64,000 bases of DNA. Origin: Chloroflexota bacterium. GTDB taxonomy: Bacteria; Chloroflexota; Anaerolineae; CG2-30-64-16. The stretch covers positions 1 through 64,000 of the forward strand of contig JAPLHB010000105.1 in the NCBI GenBank assembly GCA_026389845.1. Direction: 5' to 3'. The position numbers and the translations under genes are program-made. The stretch's first letter is position 1. Each line of letters opens with the position of its first letter. This document shows, piece after piece, positions 51,565-59,783 of the stretch. The notes below the pieces were generated by a model that saw only the letters and a list, made by a program, of their open reading frames with translations, was not told the DNA's origin and did not search any database.

Positions 51565-53427
51565 TCAATTCAGTGGGCAGAGATCCTGCGCCGTGAAGGC
51601 CGGATTGGCGTAGCCCCAGGCGGCCAGGAAGTTCCAACTGGCGGGGTTCGCCACGGCGTAAGTCGTCACGTCGCGACAGGCCTGGATGACACTGCCCGAG
51701 CCGTGGTAGCTGGTCAAAAACGTATCGGCTGCGCCCGTCAAGGCCTGATCGGTCATCTGCGCCTTCATCGCCGCGGTCAACGGCGACTTGCCCCCGCCGA
51801 CCAGCGCCACGATCAGCCGGAAGCGGGCGAAATCGCGTAGGGTCGCTGCTTCGTCCTTGATGCTCCCGCACGCTTCCAGCGCCGTATCGTTGATGGCGGC
51901 CTGGTACGCCTTGATCGCCGGCTCGAAACCCGCGCTCGTCCATTGCCCAAACGCCTTGTTGGCGTCCAGGACGTGGTGATAGAGGCACTTCGAGTCGTCG
52001 TATACCTGGTTGAACAGCTCGTATGGGCCGCCTTTCGGTGAGACGTAGGTTTCCGTCCAGGCGCGCTGCGGTCCGGCGCCGGCCGAGGCGATGACGCCGC
52101 CGTGGACGAGGATTTCGTCGCCGCTGCCGGCCGGCAAGGTGTCCGTGAAGGCGTACTCGCCGTAGGCGATGGTCGGCTCGCCGACGATCCAGTCCTGGTA
52201 CGCCTTGCCGTCCCACGATTCCACGAACAGCGTGCTGAAGCAGGTGTGCGCGCCGCAGGTCGTGTCCGTCCAGATGCGATCGGGCTTGCCGTCGGTGTTG
52301 ACGTCGCCAGCCTTCAGCAGCGCGATCGGGCCGGCGCCTTCGACTTTGCGGGCCAACGCATAACCTTTCGCGCTGGCGTGGTAAACCAGCAGTAGGCCGC
52401 GGGGCGTCACCTGGTCGGTCGCCGGATCACGCAGCGCCACGATCACGTCCTTGCTGGTCGGACCGGTGATCGGCGCGACTGTGACGCTGCCCTGCTTATC
52501 CTGGATCGCGCCACAGCCTTTCAGCCACGCGGTCAGATCGGTTGGCGCGGTGTTGGGCTGGTTGAGCCGGGCCGCGATGGCGTCGGCGTAGGCGGCCATG
52601 CCCGCGGGGCAGCCAGACGGGACGGCCGCCGGCTTGACGCCAGCCGCCGACGCCGTGGGCGAAACCGGCACCGTGGCCGTGACGGCGGTCGCCGCCGGTT
52701 TTGTGGCGGTGACAACGGCCGTGGCAGCCGGCTTCGTCACCGTGAGCGCTGTGGTGACGGTTGCCGTGGGCTGGACGACCGGTTTTGTCGGCGTGACCGT
52801 GAGCGTGGGCAACGGGGTGACCTGGGTCGCGGTGAGCGCGACCGTCAGCGTGACCACGCGCGTGGGGGTGAGGGTACGTGTCGCCGTCACGACGGGCGCA
52901 GCGGTGGCCGCAGGTGCAATCGGTGTGACGGCCGGCGCGGGCGTGGCAGCGTTCGGGATCCATAGCCACTGGCCGGCGTAGAGCCAACCGTTGGCCCGCA
53001 ACTGCATCGGGTTGGCGTGCCACAGATCGAGCACCGAGACGTCGCTATCGCGGGCCACGATCTGCCAATTGTCGCCCGCCTTCACCTGGTACCAAATTCC
53101 GGCCGATGCGGCGTCGGGGGCTGGGGTCGCGCCAGGCACCGCGCCGGGCGGCAGGGTGGGTTTGGCGGGGATGAACAGGCGTTCCCCTTTCCACAGCCAA
53201 TCGCGCGGGTGGAGCGCTGTGGGGTTGGCGGCTTTGAGGTCGGCCACGGGAATGCCGGTGCGCCACGACAGGCTCAACCAGGAATCTCCGGGCTGAACGG
53301 TGTAGTAGTAACCGCCGGAGGATGGGGCGCCGCCCTGAGCCAGGGCCACGGTGACGGTCAGGGCCAGGGCCAGGATGAGGCTCAGGCCGACGGTCAAAGT
53401 CAAACGGCGAACGGTGCGTGCAGTCAT
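51565..53427 (-). CDS. secreted protein with two LysM domains
   Basis: A 620-residue protein, ATG at 53427 with AAAGGAG 7 nt upstream. Signal peptide about 1-31 (LTLTVGLSLILALALTVTVALA). LysM 1 at about 40-90 (YYTVQPGDSWLSLSWRTG ... LFIPAKP) and LysM 2 at about 112-160 (YQVKAGDNWQIVARDSD ... WLWIPNA) bind glycan. Residues 165-275 are a Thr/Val/Pro linker with tandem VTATKPAATAV. Residues 290-620 are an extracellular domain with an FG-GAP-like DVNTDGKPD segment. Function of the last domain not known. Cell wall or sheath association is likely. Confidence 0.82.
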   Translation of the reverse strand: MTARTVRRLTLTVGLSLILALALTVTVALAQGGAPSSGGYYYTVQPGDSWLSLSWRTGIPVADLKAANPTALHPRDWLWKGERLFIPAKPTLPPGAVPGATPAPDAASAGIWYQVKAGDNWQIVARDSDVSVLDLWHANPMQLRANGWLYAGQWLWIPNAATPAPAVTPIAPAATAAPVVTATRTLTPTRVVTLTVALTATQVTPLPTLTVTPTKPVVQPTATVTTALTVTKPAATAVVTATKPAATAVTATVPVSPTASAAGVKPAAVPSGCPAGMAAYADAIAARLNQPNTAPTDLTAWLKGCGAIQDKQGSVTVAPITGPTSKDVIVALRDPATDQVTPRGLLLVYHASAKGYALARKVEGAGPIALLKAGDVNTDGKPDRIWTDTTCGAHTCFSTLFVESWDGKAYQDWIVGEPTIAYGEYAFTDTLPAGSGDEILVHGGVIASAGAGPQRAWTETYVSPKGGPYELFNQVYDDSKCLYHHVLDANKAFGQWTSAGFEPAIKAYQAAINDTALEACGSIKDEAATLRDFARFRLIVALVGGGKSPLTAAMKAQMTDQALTGAADTFLTSYHGSGSVIQACRDVTTYAVANPASWNFLAAWGYANPAFTAQDLCPLN

Positions 53428-53459
53428 TACAGTCTCCTTTGATTTGGAAGAGACGCTCT

Positions 53460-53479
53460 GGCCGGTCTCTGATCGAGCC
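53460..53479. repeat. GGTCGGAGACC palindromic repeat, copy 5
   Basis: GGCCGGTCTCTGATCGAGCC, just upstream of the secreted LysM gene. Confidence 0.65.
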
Positions 53480-53599
53480 ATGGGGCACGGTCAGAATCCG
53501 GCCCCAGCGCGTTGCATTATACACCATCTGCCCAGCCTAGAGAAACTCTCGAAGTCTTCAGAGACCTCGAAAGTTAGCTCTACCTTCGTGGAGGAGCTT

Positions 53600-53929
53600 A
53601 TGTCGAAGCAACTGGTGGTTTATATGTCGCCGTGGTGCGGAAACAGCCTCGACGCCCAGTGCGCGTTGAACGAATGGGGTGTGGCCTGTCGCTTCATTAA
53701 CGTCAAAGAAGACCGGGCCGCGTCCGGCCGTGTGAAGGCGTGGACCGGCTTCGAGAGCGTGCCGACGCTGGTTATCGCCGAGGGAGATAGCGTGGAACCG
53801 GCCACGCCACCTGTGTCCTTGTCCCCCGGCCGCAGCCCGCGCGGGGTAGATCGCGGTTCCATGCTCACCGAGCCGACCCGCACCGAGCTGCGCGCATGGC
53901 TGGTGAAAAACGGATTGCTGGGGAAATAG
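53600..53929 (+). CDS. glutaredoxin-like protein
   Basis: A 109-residue protein, GGAGGAG 5 nt before the ATG. Thioredoxin-fold start QLVVYMSPWCGNSLDAQCAL: one cysteine in a CGNS active site rather than CPYC, so monothiol. The cis-Pro loop is VPTLVIAEG, followed by a GRSPRGVDRGSMLTEP segment and a C-terminal helix (ELRAWLVKNGLL). Expected role: thiol transfer or redox partner. The start at 53600 excludes long upstream extension that runs through a repeat. Confidence 0.8.
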   Translation: MSKQLVVYMSPWCGNSLDAQCALNEWGVACRFINVKEDRAASGRVKAWTGFESVPTLVIAEGDSVEPATPPVSLSPGRSPRGVDRGSMLTEPTRTELRAWLVKNGLLGK

Positions 53930-53936
53930 GGGTGCC

Positions 53937-53969
53937 ACGTGCCAGGCACTTCGAAAGTGCCTGGCACGT
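53937..53969. terminator. ACGTGCCAGGCACTT hairpin
   Basis: A perfect 15-bp stem (53937-53951 with 53955-53969) after the glutaredoxin-like gene. The GTGCCAGGCACTT palindrome is also a widely dispersed bacterial repeat. Confidence 0.6.
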
Positions 53970-53997
53970 TATAGGTAGGATACGTCACGGTCCTCTT

Positions 53998-54026
53998 TTG
54001 GCAAACCTCGCGCCTTGTGCTAAAAT
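53998..54026 (+). promoter_or_regulatory. promoter of tRNA-Arg
   Basis: TTGGCA (53998-54003), 17-bp spacer, TAAAAT (54021-54026), 14 bp before the tRNA. Confidence 0.65.
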
Positions 54027-54039
54027 CCCCTTGTCCAAT

Positions 54040-54113
54040 GCCCCCGTAGCTCAGGTGGATAGAGCGAGGCACTCCTAACGCCTAGGCCACTGGTTCGAAT
54101 CCAGTCGGGGGTA
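54040..54113 (+). tRNA. tRNA-Arg (CCU anticodon)
   Basis: A 74-nt cloverleaf: acceptor GCCCCCG/CGGGGGT (first pair G-U), D arm GCTC AGGTGGATA GAGC, anticodon loop CTCCTAA with CCT at 54074-54076, T arm ACTGG TTCGAAT CCAGT. The anticodon stem has an A-C mismatch next to the loop. CCA is not encoded. The phosphoglycerate mutase gene starts 35 bp downstream, so they may share a transcript. Confidence 0.92.
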
Positions 54114-54148
54114 CTCACCAAATTCCGCATTCAACGGAGGAGGTCTCG

Positions 54149-54898
54149 ATGATTAAGCTTGTGCTGCTCCGTCACGGTGAGAGCACCTGGAACAAGGAAA
54201 ACCTCTACACCGGTTGGACCGACGTAGATTTGTCGGAGAAGGGCGTCGCCGAGGCGCACGAGGGCGGCCGGTTGCTGCGTGAGGGCGGCTACGTCTTCGA
54301 CGTGGCGTATACGTCCGTCCTCAAGCGCGCCATCCGCACGCTCTGGATCGCGTTGGACGAGTTGGATCAGATGTGGATCCCGGTCTACAACACCTGGCGG
54401 CTCAACGAGCGCATGTACGGCGCCTTGCAGGGCCTCAACAAGGCGCAGACGGCCGAACAGTACGGCGAGAAGCAGGTGAAGCTGTGGCGGCGCTCCTATG
54501 ACGTGCAGCCCCCTGCGCTGACGAGGGACGACCCGCGCTGGCCGGGTCACGACCCGCGCTACAAAGATCTGGCCGCGGACGAGATTCCCGTCACCGAATG
54601 CCTCAAGGACACGGTGGCGCGCTTCCTGCCCTTCTGGCACGCGACGGTCGTACCGGCGCTCAAGGCGGGCCAGCGGGTCATCATCGCAGCTCACGGCAAC
54701 AGCCTGCGTGCGTTGGTCAAATACCTGGACAACATCTCCGAGGCCGACATCGTCGAGCTGAACATCCCGACCGGCATCCCGTTGGTCTACGAATTGAACG
54801 ACGACCTGCGTCCGCTCCGCCACTACTATCTGGGGGATGCCGAAGCTGTTGCTAAGGCGGCCGCCGCGGTTGCGGCCCAGGCGCAGCGCAAGAGCTAG
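54149..54898 (+). CDS. gpmA: 2,3-bisphosphoglycerate-dependent phosphoglycerate mutase
   Basis: A 249-residue glycolytic enzyme converting 3- to 2-phosphoglycerate. Motifs: [20 protein letters not shown] (phospho-His in RHGES), [26 protein letters not shown] and the second active-site His in [17 protein letters not shown]. Full length. GGAGGAGG precedes the ATG. A bidirectional terminator follows. Confidence 0.97.
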   Translation: MIKLVLLRHGESTWNKENLYTGWTDVDLSEKGVAEAHEGGRLLREGGYVFDVAYTSVLKRAIRTLWIALDELDQMWIPVYNTWRLNERMYGALQGLNKAQTAEQYGEKQVKLWRRSYDVQPPALTRDDPRWPGHDPRYKDLAADEIPVTECLKDTVARFLPFWHATVVPALKAGQRVIIAAHGNSLRALVKYLDNISEADIVELNIPTGIPLVYELNDDLRPLRHYYLGDAEAVAKAAAAVAAQAQRKS

Positions 54899-54917
54899 AG
54901 ATGATACTTTAGGAACA

Positions 54918-54950
54918 AAAAAGGGAGGGAAAAACATCCCCTCCCTTTTT
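54918..54950. terminator. bidirectional rho-independent terminator
   Basis: AAAAAGGGAGGG (54918-54929) and CCCTCCCTTTTT (54939-54950), with A and T runs on both sides. It separates gpmA from the convergent UgpC-type gene. Confidence 0.9.
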
Positions 54951-54964
54951 CTTTAAGCCCATGA

Positions 54965-54984
54965 GCACGGTCAGAGACCGGCTC
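54965..54984. repeat. GGTCGGAGACC palindromic repeat, copy 6
   Basis: GCACGGTCAGAGACCGGCTC-type copy, at the 3' side of the UgpC-type gene. Confidence 0.6.
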
Positions 54985-54995
54985 AGGCGAACGGC

Positions 54996-56105
54996 TTACT
55001 GGAACACGTCCAGCGTCTTTTCGGTCTGCGGATCGAACAGGTGCATGTTGTCCATGTTGACCACCAGGTCAATCTGCTCGCCGGGGCGGACGTGGGTGCG
55101 CGGATCCACGCGGGCGATGAACTGCTTCGTGCCGGTCAACAGGTAGAGGAAGATTTCATTGCCCATCAACTCGGTCACATCCACGTCGGCGGTCATCCTG
55201 GCCGGGATGATCCCGGGCGCAGGATACTGGGCCGTGTAGACATCCTCGGGCCGGGTGCCGAAGATGATTTTCTTGCCCTTGTGCGGCAGATAGTCGGCCT
55301 TCTTGGTCTCGGGCACCTGGAGCTTGAAGGTGCCGCCGTCCACGAACAGCTTGCCGTCCTGGTCCACCAGGGTCGCGTCGAAGAAGTTCATGGAGGGGCT
55401 GCCGATGAAGCCGGCAACGAAGACGTTGTTCGGATGGTCGTAGAGGTGCTGCGGTGTGTCAATCTGCTGCAGAATGCCGTCTTTGATCACCGCGATGCGG
55501 CTGGCCATGGTCATCGCCTCCACCTGGTCGTGGGTCACGTAGATGAAGGTGGTGCCCAGGCGTTGCCACAGCTTGCTGATCTCGGCGCGGGTCGCCACGC
55601 GCAGCTTGGCGTCCAGGTTGGAGAGCGGCTCGTCGAAGAGGAAGACCTTCGGGCTGCGCACGATGGCACGGCCGACGGCAACGCGTTGGCGCTGGCCGCC
55701 GGAGAGTTGTTTGGGCTTGCGGTCGAGCAGTTGGCCGATGCCCAGGAGGTCCGCGGCTTCCTTGACCTTCTTGTCAATCTCGGCTTTGGGCACCTTGCGC
55801 AGCTTGAGGCCGAACGCCATGTTGTCGTACACGCTCATGTGCGGATAAAGCGCGTAGCTCTGGAACACCATCGCGATGTCGCGATCCTTGGGCGGGACGT
55901 CGTTGACCACGCGGTCACCGATCTTGATCTGTCCATCCGAGATCTCTTCCAGGCCTGCCAGACAACGCAGGGCGGTGGTCTTGCCGCAGCCCGATGGGCC
56001 GACGAAGACGAGGAATTCTTTGTCCGCGATCTTGATGTCCAGGTCGTTGACCGCGATGACGTCGCCGAAGCGTTTGTAGACGTGTTCGAAGGTTACACTG
56101 GCCAT
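54996..56105 (-). CDS. ugpC: UgpC/MsmX-family ABC transporter ATPase
   Basis: A 369-residue ATP-binding subunit. Walker A GPSGCGKTT (about 37-45), Q loop VFQSYALYPHMSVYDNMAFG, signature LSGGQRQRVAVGRA, Walker B VFLFDEPLSNLDAKLR, H loop THDQVEAMTMA, and a C-terminal TOBE domain (about 240-369). These ATPases energise carbohydrate importers and can serve several; no cognate permease or binding protein is adjacent, so it may be a shared ATPase. AAGGAGACTTTGC precedes the ATG. Confidence 0.93.
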   Translation of the reverse strand: MASVTFEHVYKRFGDVIAVNDLDIKIADKEFLVFVGPSGCGKTTALRCLAGLEEISDGQIKIGDRVVNDVPPKDRDIAMVFQSYALYPHMSVYDNMAFGLKLRKVPKAEIDKKVKEAADLLGIGQLLDRKPKQLSGGQRQRVAVGRAIVRSPKVFLFDEPLSNLDAKLRVATRAEISKLWQRLGTTFIYVTHDQVEAMTMASRIAVIKDGILQQIDTPQHLYDHPNNVFVAGFIGSPSMNFFDATLVDQDGKLFVDGGTFKLQVPETKKADYLPHKGKKIIFGTRPEDVYTAQYPAPGIIPARMTADVDVTELMGNEIFLYLLTGTKQFIARVDPRTHVRPGEQIDLVVNMDNMHLFDPQTEKTLDVFQ

Positions 56106-56670
56106 GGGTGCAAAGTCTCCTTGTTAGGATATGGTGTTTGAGCCTATCTCAGCACGCTGGAACACGGTCGGAGACCGGTCTGAGCGTCTCCCGATAGACT
56201 GGCAGCAACCTGGCAGACAGAACTCTTCGGTCGAGTGTGCGACGCCCCCGATTGGATGGCTAGGCCAGGCCTCTGCGCGTCCAATGGCCAAGACCGGGTT
56301 GTGTCGGGCACTGCGGGCAACCTGCCATAACCGCTCTGCCACGGCTGCGATGATTGGATAGTTGAGATTGGAGATTAGAGATTGGATAACAGGTCTTCGA
56401 GCGTTGCACCTCCTGGAAAAGAGGGGTGCCGTCCCGCCGGGGGGAAGGACGGGTAGTCGGCCTGCGACCGATGCCTGGCCAGCATCGTCGAAAGTGGCCG
56501 CAAGCAACTGAGTTGATTCTACTACAGGTCTTCCTCAAGTGCCAAATTGCAAATTGGCCGCGCGAGGCGCCGCGGCTGGCTCGGCCGGCGGCCGGTGCAA
56601 GCGGAAAGTCGTGCTTGGATAGGCTCTAAGACATCGGCAATCTGGCGCGTAATTAGTGACAGAAATGGAT
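56106..56670. other. repeat-bearing intergenic region
   Basis: No gene seen. It contains a GGTCGGAGACC palindrome (56164-56183), a short GATTGGA/GAGATTGGA tandem (56354-56387), and an AATTGC-type palindrome near 56540. Confidence 0.5.
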
Positions 56671-56699
56671 TTGCGACGCGCCTCTACCTGAGGTATAAT
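56671..56699 (+). promoter_or_regulatory. promoter of the nucleoside transporter operon
   Basis: TTGCGA (56671-56676), 17-bp spacer, TATAAT (56694-56699). Confidence 0.7.
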
Positions 56700-56704
56700 A
56701 GCCG

Positions 56705-57003
56705 CGGTGAATGTAGGTGTCTGACGCTTTTTCAAGACCCGGGCAGGCGCTCCTTTGCGGGAGCTGCGATAAGACCTGCCCCACCCGATCATCTGTTGTA
56801 GAGGCGCATCCTTGTGGTCGCCTCTCCTGGCGGTCGCTCCTATTGCCGGTGGAAAGGGGGTGATAACCCGTTCGATGGCAGGGACGATGGCCCCGTGCGG
56901 GGCACGTGAGATCAGGGCGAGCACAATGACGTCTTTGCCGGGCAGTCCAACAAACTGGTTCTCTCATCATTTCGCCCACAGCTACCTGAGGAGGAGACTC
57001 AAG
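56705..57003 (+). promoter_or_regulatory. long structured 5' leader of the transporter operon
   Basis: About 300 nt between the promoter and the first ATG without a credible gene. It can form GGGCAGG ... CCTGCCC (56742-56748 with 56776-56782) enclosing a GCTCC/GGAGC stem, then GAGGCG/CGCCTC (56801-56824) and GCCCCGTGCGGGGC. No known riboswitch class recognised; one arm resembles a dispersed repeat. Confidence 0.4.
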
Positions 57004-58059
57004 ATGCGTAACCGCAAGTTCTTCGTGATCCTGACGCTGGTCATGGTGCTGGCGATGGTGCTGAGCGCCTGCGCCGGAACTGCTGGCACCAGCAAGAAGA
57101 AGATCGGTCTGGTGACCGACACCGGCGGCGTGAACGACAAGTCGTTCAACCAGTCGGCCTGGACCGGTGTGCAGAAGGCCGCCAAGGAATTTGGCTTCGA
57201 CGCCAAGTTCATCGAGTCCAAGCAGCCGACGGACTACGAGAAGAACATTGACCAGTTCGCCACCGAGAAGTACGACGTGATCGTCACCGTCGGTTTCCTG
57301 ATGGGCGATGCCACCGCGGCCAAGGCCGTGCAATATCCGAACATCAAGTTCGCGATCATTGACAACGCCTACTACCCGACCAAGGGCGCCAAGCCGTGCG
57401 ATGACACCAAGAAGGACTGCTACAGCGACGGCGGCCTCAAGAACGTGACCAGTCTGATGTTCCAAGAAGATGAAGTTGGCTTCCTGGCGGGCGTGGTGGC
57501 TGCTGGCATGAGCAAGACCGGCACCGTCTGCACCGTCTCCGGCATGGAAATCCCGCCCGTGGTGCGCTTCGTGGTGGGCTATCAGAGCGGCGCGCAGTGG
57601 ATGAAGGCCGGCACGAAGGCCTTGAATGTCTACATTCCGTCGTTCGTAGACCCCGCCAAGGGCAAGGAAACGGGCCAAAGCATGATCGGCCAGGGCTGTG
57701 ACGTGGTCTTCGGCGTGGGTGGCAACACCGGCAACGGTGGCTTGCTGGCCGCGAAGGAAAAGGGCCTGATGGCGATCGGCGTGGACGTGGATCAGTACAA
57801 CACGTATCCTGAAGTCAAGGACGCCCTGCTCACCAGCGCGGCCAAGAACGTGGATGCGGCTGTCTACGAATACCTCAAGACCGTCAACGGCAAGACCGAC
57901 AAGGCCGGCATCTTCACCGCCAACCTCAAGAACGGCGGCGTGGGTCTGGCCGCCTATCACGACTGGGACAGCAAGATCCCCCAGACCGTGAAGGACAAGG
58001 TCAAGGCAGCGACTGACGGCTTGAAGGGCGGCAGTATCGTCACCGGTTACAAGCCGTAA
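57004..58059 (+). CDS. BMP-family nucleoside-binding lipoprotein
   Basis: A 351-residue lipoprotein: signal with lipobox LSAC (Cys about 23), then the BMP/PnrA domain (KIGLVTDTGGVNDKSFNQSAWTG ... GFLAGVVAAGMSKTGTVCTVSG ... VFGVGGNTGNGGLLAAKEKG ... IGVDVDQYN). GAGGAGGAG lies upstream of the ATG. BMP proteins bind purine nucleosides; a full NupOPQ-like set follows. Between it and the ATPase gene is a GGGCGGGTTT/AAACCCGCCC inverted repeat that may set relative expression. Confidence 0.94.
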   Translation: MRNRKFFVILTLVMVLAMVLSACAGTAGTSKKKIGLVTDTGGVNDKSFNQSAWTGVQKAAKEFGFDAKFIESKQPTDYEKNIDQFATEKYDVIVTVGFLMGDATAAKAVQYPNIKFAIIDNAYYPTKGAKPCDDTKKDCYSDGGLKNVTSLMFQEDEVGFLAGVVAAGMSKTGTVCTVSGMEIPPVVRFVVGYQSGAQWMKAGTKALNVYIPSFVDPAKGKETGQSMIGQGCDVVFGVGGNTGNGGLLAAKEKGLMAIGVDVDQYNTYPEVKDALLTSAAKNVDAAVYEYLKTVNGKTDKAGIFTANLKNGGVGLAAYHDWDSKIPQTVKDKVKAATDGLKGGSIVTGYKP

Positions 58060-58067
58060 ATCGTATG

Positions 58068-58121
58068 GGCGGGTTTGCTGTGCTTATTGCAGGCTTGTCT
58101 CAACACGGGGAAACCCGCCCC
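58068..58121. repeat. GGGCGGGTTT inverted repeat
   Basis: GGGCGGGTTT (58068-58077) and AAACCCGCCC (58112-58121) between the binding-protein and ATPase genes. Confidence 0.6.
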
Positions 58122-58199
58122 TACCCGCAAATCGTGAAGGCGCGAAGGGTGCTGTGTTCCAGCCAGGAGTGCAGCACCCTTTGTTAGTTAGGGGGAAAT

Positions 58200-59783
58200 A
58201 TGCCTCCAGCCCTCCAAGCCACCGATATCACCAAGCATTTTCCGGGCGTGCTTGCCAACGACCACGTGAGCTTCACCCTGGAGCAGGGAGAGATCCACGC
58301 GCTCTTGGGCGAGAACGGCGCGGGCAAGTCCACGCTGATGAACATCCTGTACGGGCTGTACCAGCCCGACGAAGGGCAAATCGTCGTCAACGGGCAGCCG
58401 GTGCGCATCGTCAGCCCGCACGACGCTATCGGTCGCGGCATCGGCATGGTGCACCAGCACTTCATGCTCGTCCCGCCGCTCACCGTCACCGAGAACATCA
58501 TGCTGGGGCAGGAGTCATTGGTAGGCGCGACAAAGGCCCTGGGCGGGCTGGCCGTGCTTGACCGACGGAGCGCCGCAGCCCGCATCCTTCAGCTCAGCCA
58601 GCAGTACGGCCTGGCGGTGGACCCCGACGCCTACATCAAAGACCTGACCGTGGGCGCACAGCAGCGGGTGGAGATCGTCAAGGCCCTCTATCGCGCCGCC
58701 GATATCCTCATCCTGGACGAGCCGACTGCGGTGCTCACGCCGCAAGAGGCCGACGAGCTGTTCGTTATCATGCGCGGCATGGTCAAGCAAGGCAAATCCA
58801 TCGTCTTCATCACCCACAAACTGCGCGAAGTCTTCGCCGTCGCCGACAGCATCAGTGTCATGCGCGCCGGCCAGATGGTGGGCACGGTTAAGCCGGCGCA
58901 GGCCACGCCCGAGATGCTGGCCGAGATGATGGTGGGCCGTAAGGTCATCCTGCAAATTGACAAGGCTGCCGCGCAGCCGGGCGAGCCGGTACTCCAGGTT
59001 GAAGCTCTGCAAGTGATGGACGATCGCAAGCAACTGACCGTGAATGGCGTCTCCCTATCGGTCCGGTCAGGTGAGATCCTCGGTATCGCGGGGGTGCAGG
59101 GCAACGGCCAGACCGAATTGGCCGAGGCGCTGACGGGGTTGCGTAAGGTCGCCGGCGGCAAGATGACGTTGCACGGCCACGACGTGACCCACGCCACGAC
59201 CCGACAACTCGTGGAGGACGGCGTCGCGCACGTGCCCGAAGACCGCCACAAGCACGGGCTGGTGCTCTCGTTCCCTGTGCGCGATAACATCGTGTTGTGC
59301 ACCTATTACCGGCCGCCGTTTGCACACGGGATCGAGTTAGACTACGACGTGATCGGCCGCGAGGCCGAGGAACTCGTCCGCATTTTCGACATCCGCACGC
59401 CGGGCATCGAGACGAAGGCCAGCTCCCTCTCCGGCGGCAACCAGCAGAAAGTAATCGTAGCGCGCGAGTTGTCGCGGATCGGGAAGGTCGGGGCAGCCAG
59501 TCGGTCGCCCCTGTTGATTGCCAGCCAGCCCACGCGCGGCCTGGATGTAGGCAGCATCGAGTTCATCCACCGGCGCATCATCGAGGCGCGCGACCGCAGC
59601 GCGGCCGTGTTGCTCATCAGCGCCGAGTTGGATGAGATCATGAGCCTGTCGGACCGTATCGCTGTGATGTACAAGGGCCGCATCCTGGACACGGTGGACG
59701 CGAAGACCGCGACGCGCGAACAATTGGGCCTGCTGATGGCCGGTGTGACACCCGCCTCCGGCAAGGAGGACGCGCATGGCTAA
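58200..59783 (+). CDS. nucleoside ABC transporter ATPase, two ABC domains
   Basis: A 527-residue protein with two ATP-binding domains like NupO/YufO and RbsA. Domain 1 (about 5-240): LLGENGAGKSTLMNIL, Q loop VHQHFMLVPPLTV, TVGAQQRVEIVKAL, ILDEPTAVLTPQE. Domain 2 (about 260-515): GVQGNGQTELAEALTG (degenerate Walker A), HVPEDRHKHGLVLSF, LSGGNQQKVIVAREL. A longer insertion (GKVGAASRSPL) before SQPTRGLD is present. The 3' end overlaps the permease by 8 bp. Confidence 0.94.
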   Translation: MPPALQATDITKHFPGVLANDHVSFTLEQGEIHALLGENGAGKSTLMNILYGLYQPDEGQIVVNGQPVRIVSPHDAIGRGIGMVHQHFMLVPPLTVTENIMLGQESLVGATKALGGLAVLDRRSAAARILQLSQQYGLAVDPDAYIKDLTVGAQQRVEIVKALYRAADILILDEPTAVLTPQEADELFVIMRGMVKQGKSIVFITHKLREVFAVADSISVMRAGQMVGTVKPAQATPEMLAEMMVGRKVILQIDKAAAQPGEPVLQVEALQVMDDRKQLTVNGVSLSVRSGEILGIAGVQGNGQTELAEALTGLRKVAGGKMTLHGHDVTHATTRQLVEDGVAHVPEDRHKHGLVLSFPVRDNIVLCTYYRPPFAHGIELDYDVIGREAEELVRIFDIRTPGIETKASSLSGGNQQKVIVARELSRIGKVGAASRSPLLIASQPTRGLDVGSIEFIHRRIIEARDRSAAVLLISAELDEIMSLSDRIAVMYKGRILDTVDAKTATREQLGLLMAGVTPASGKEDAHG

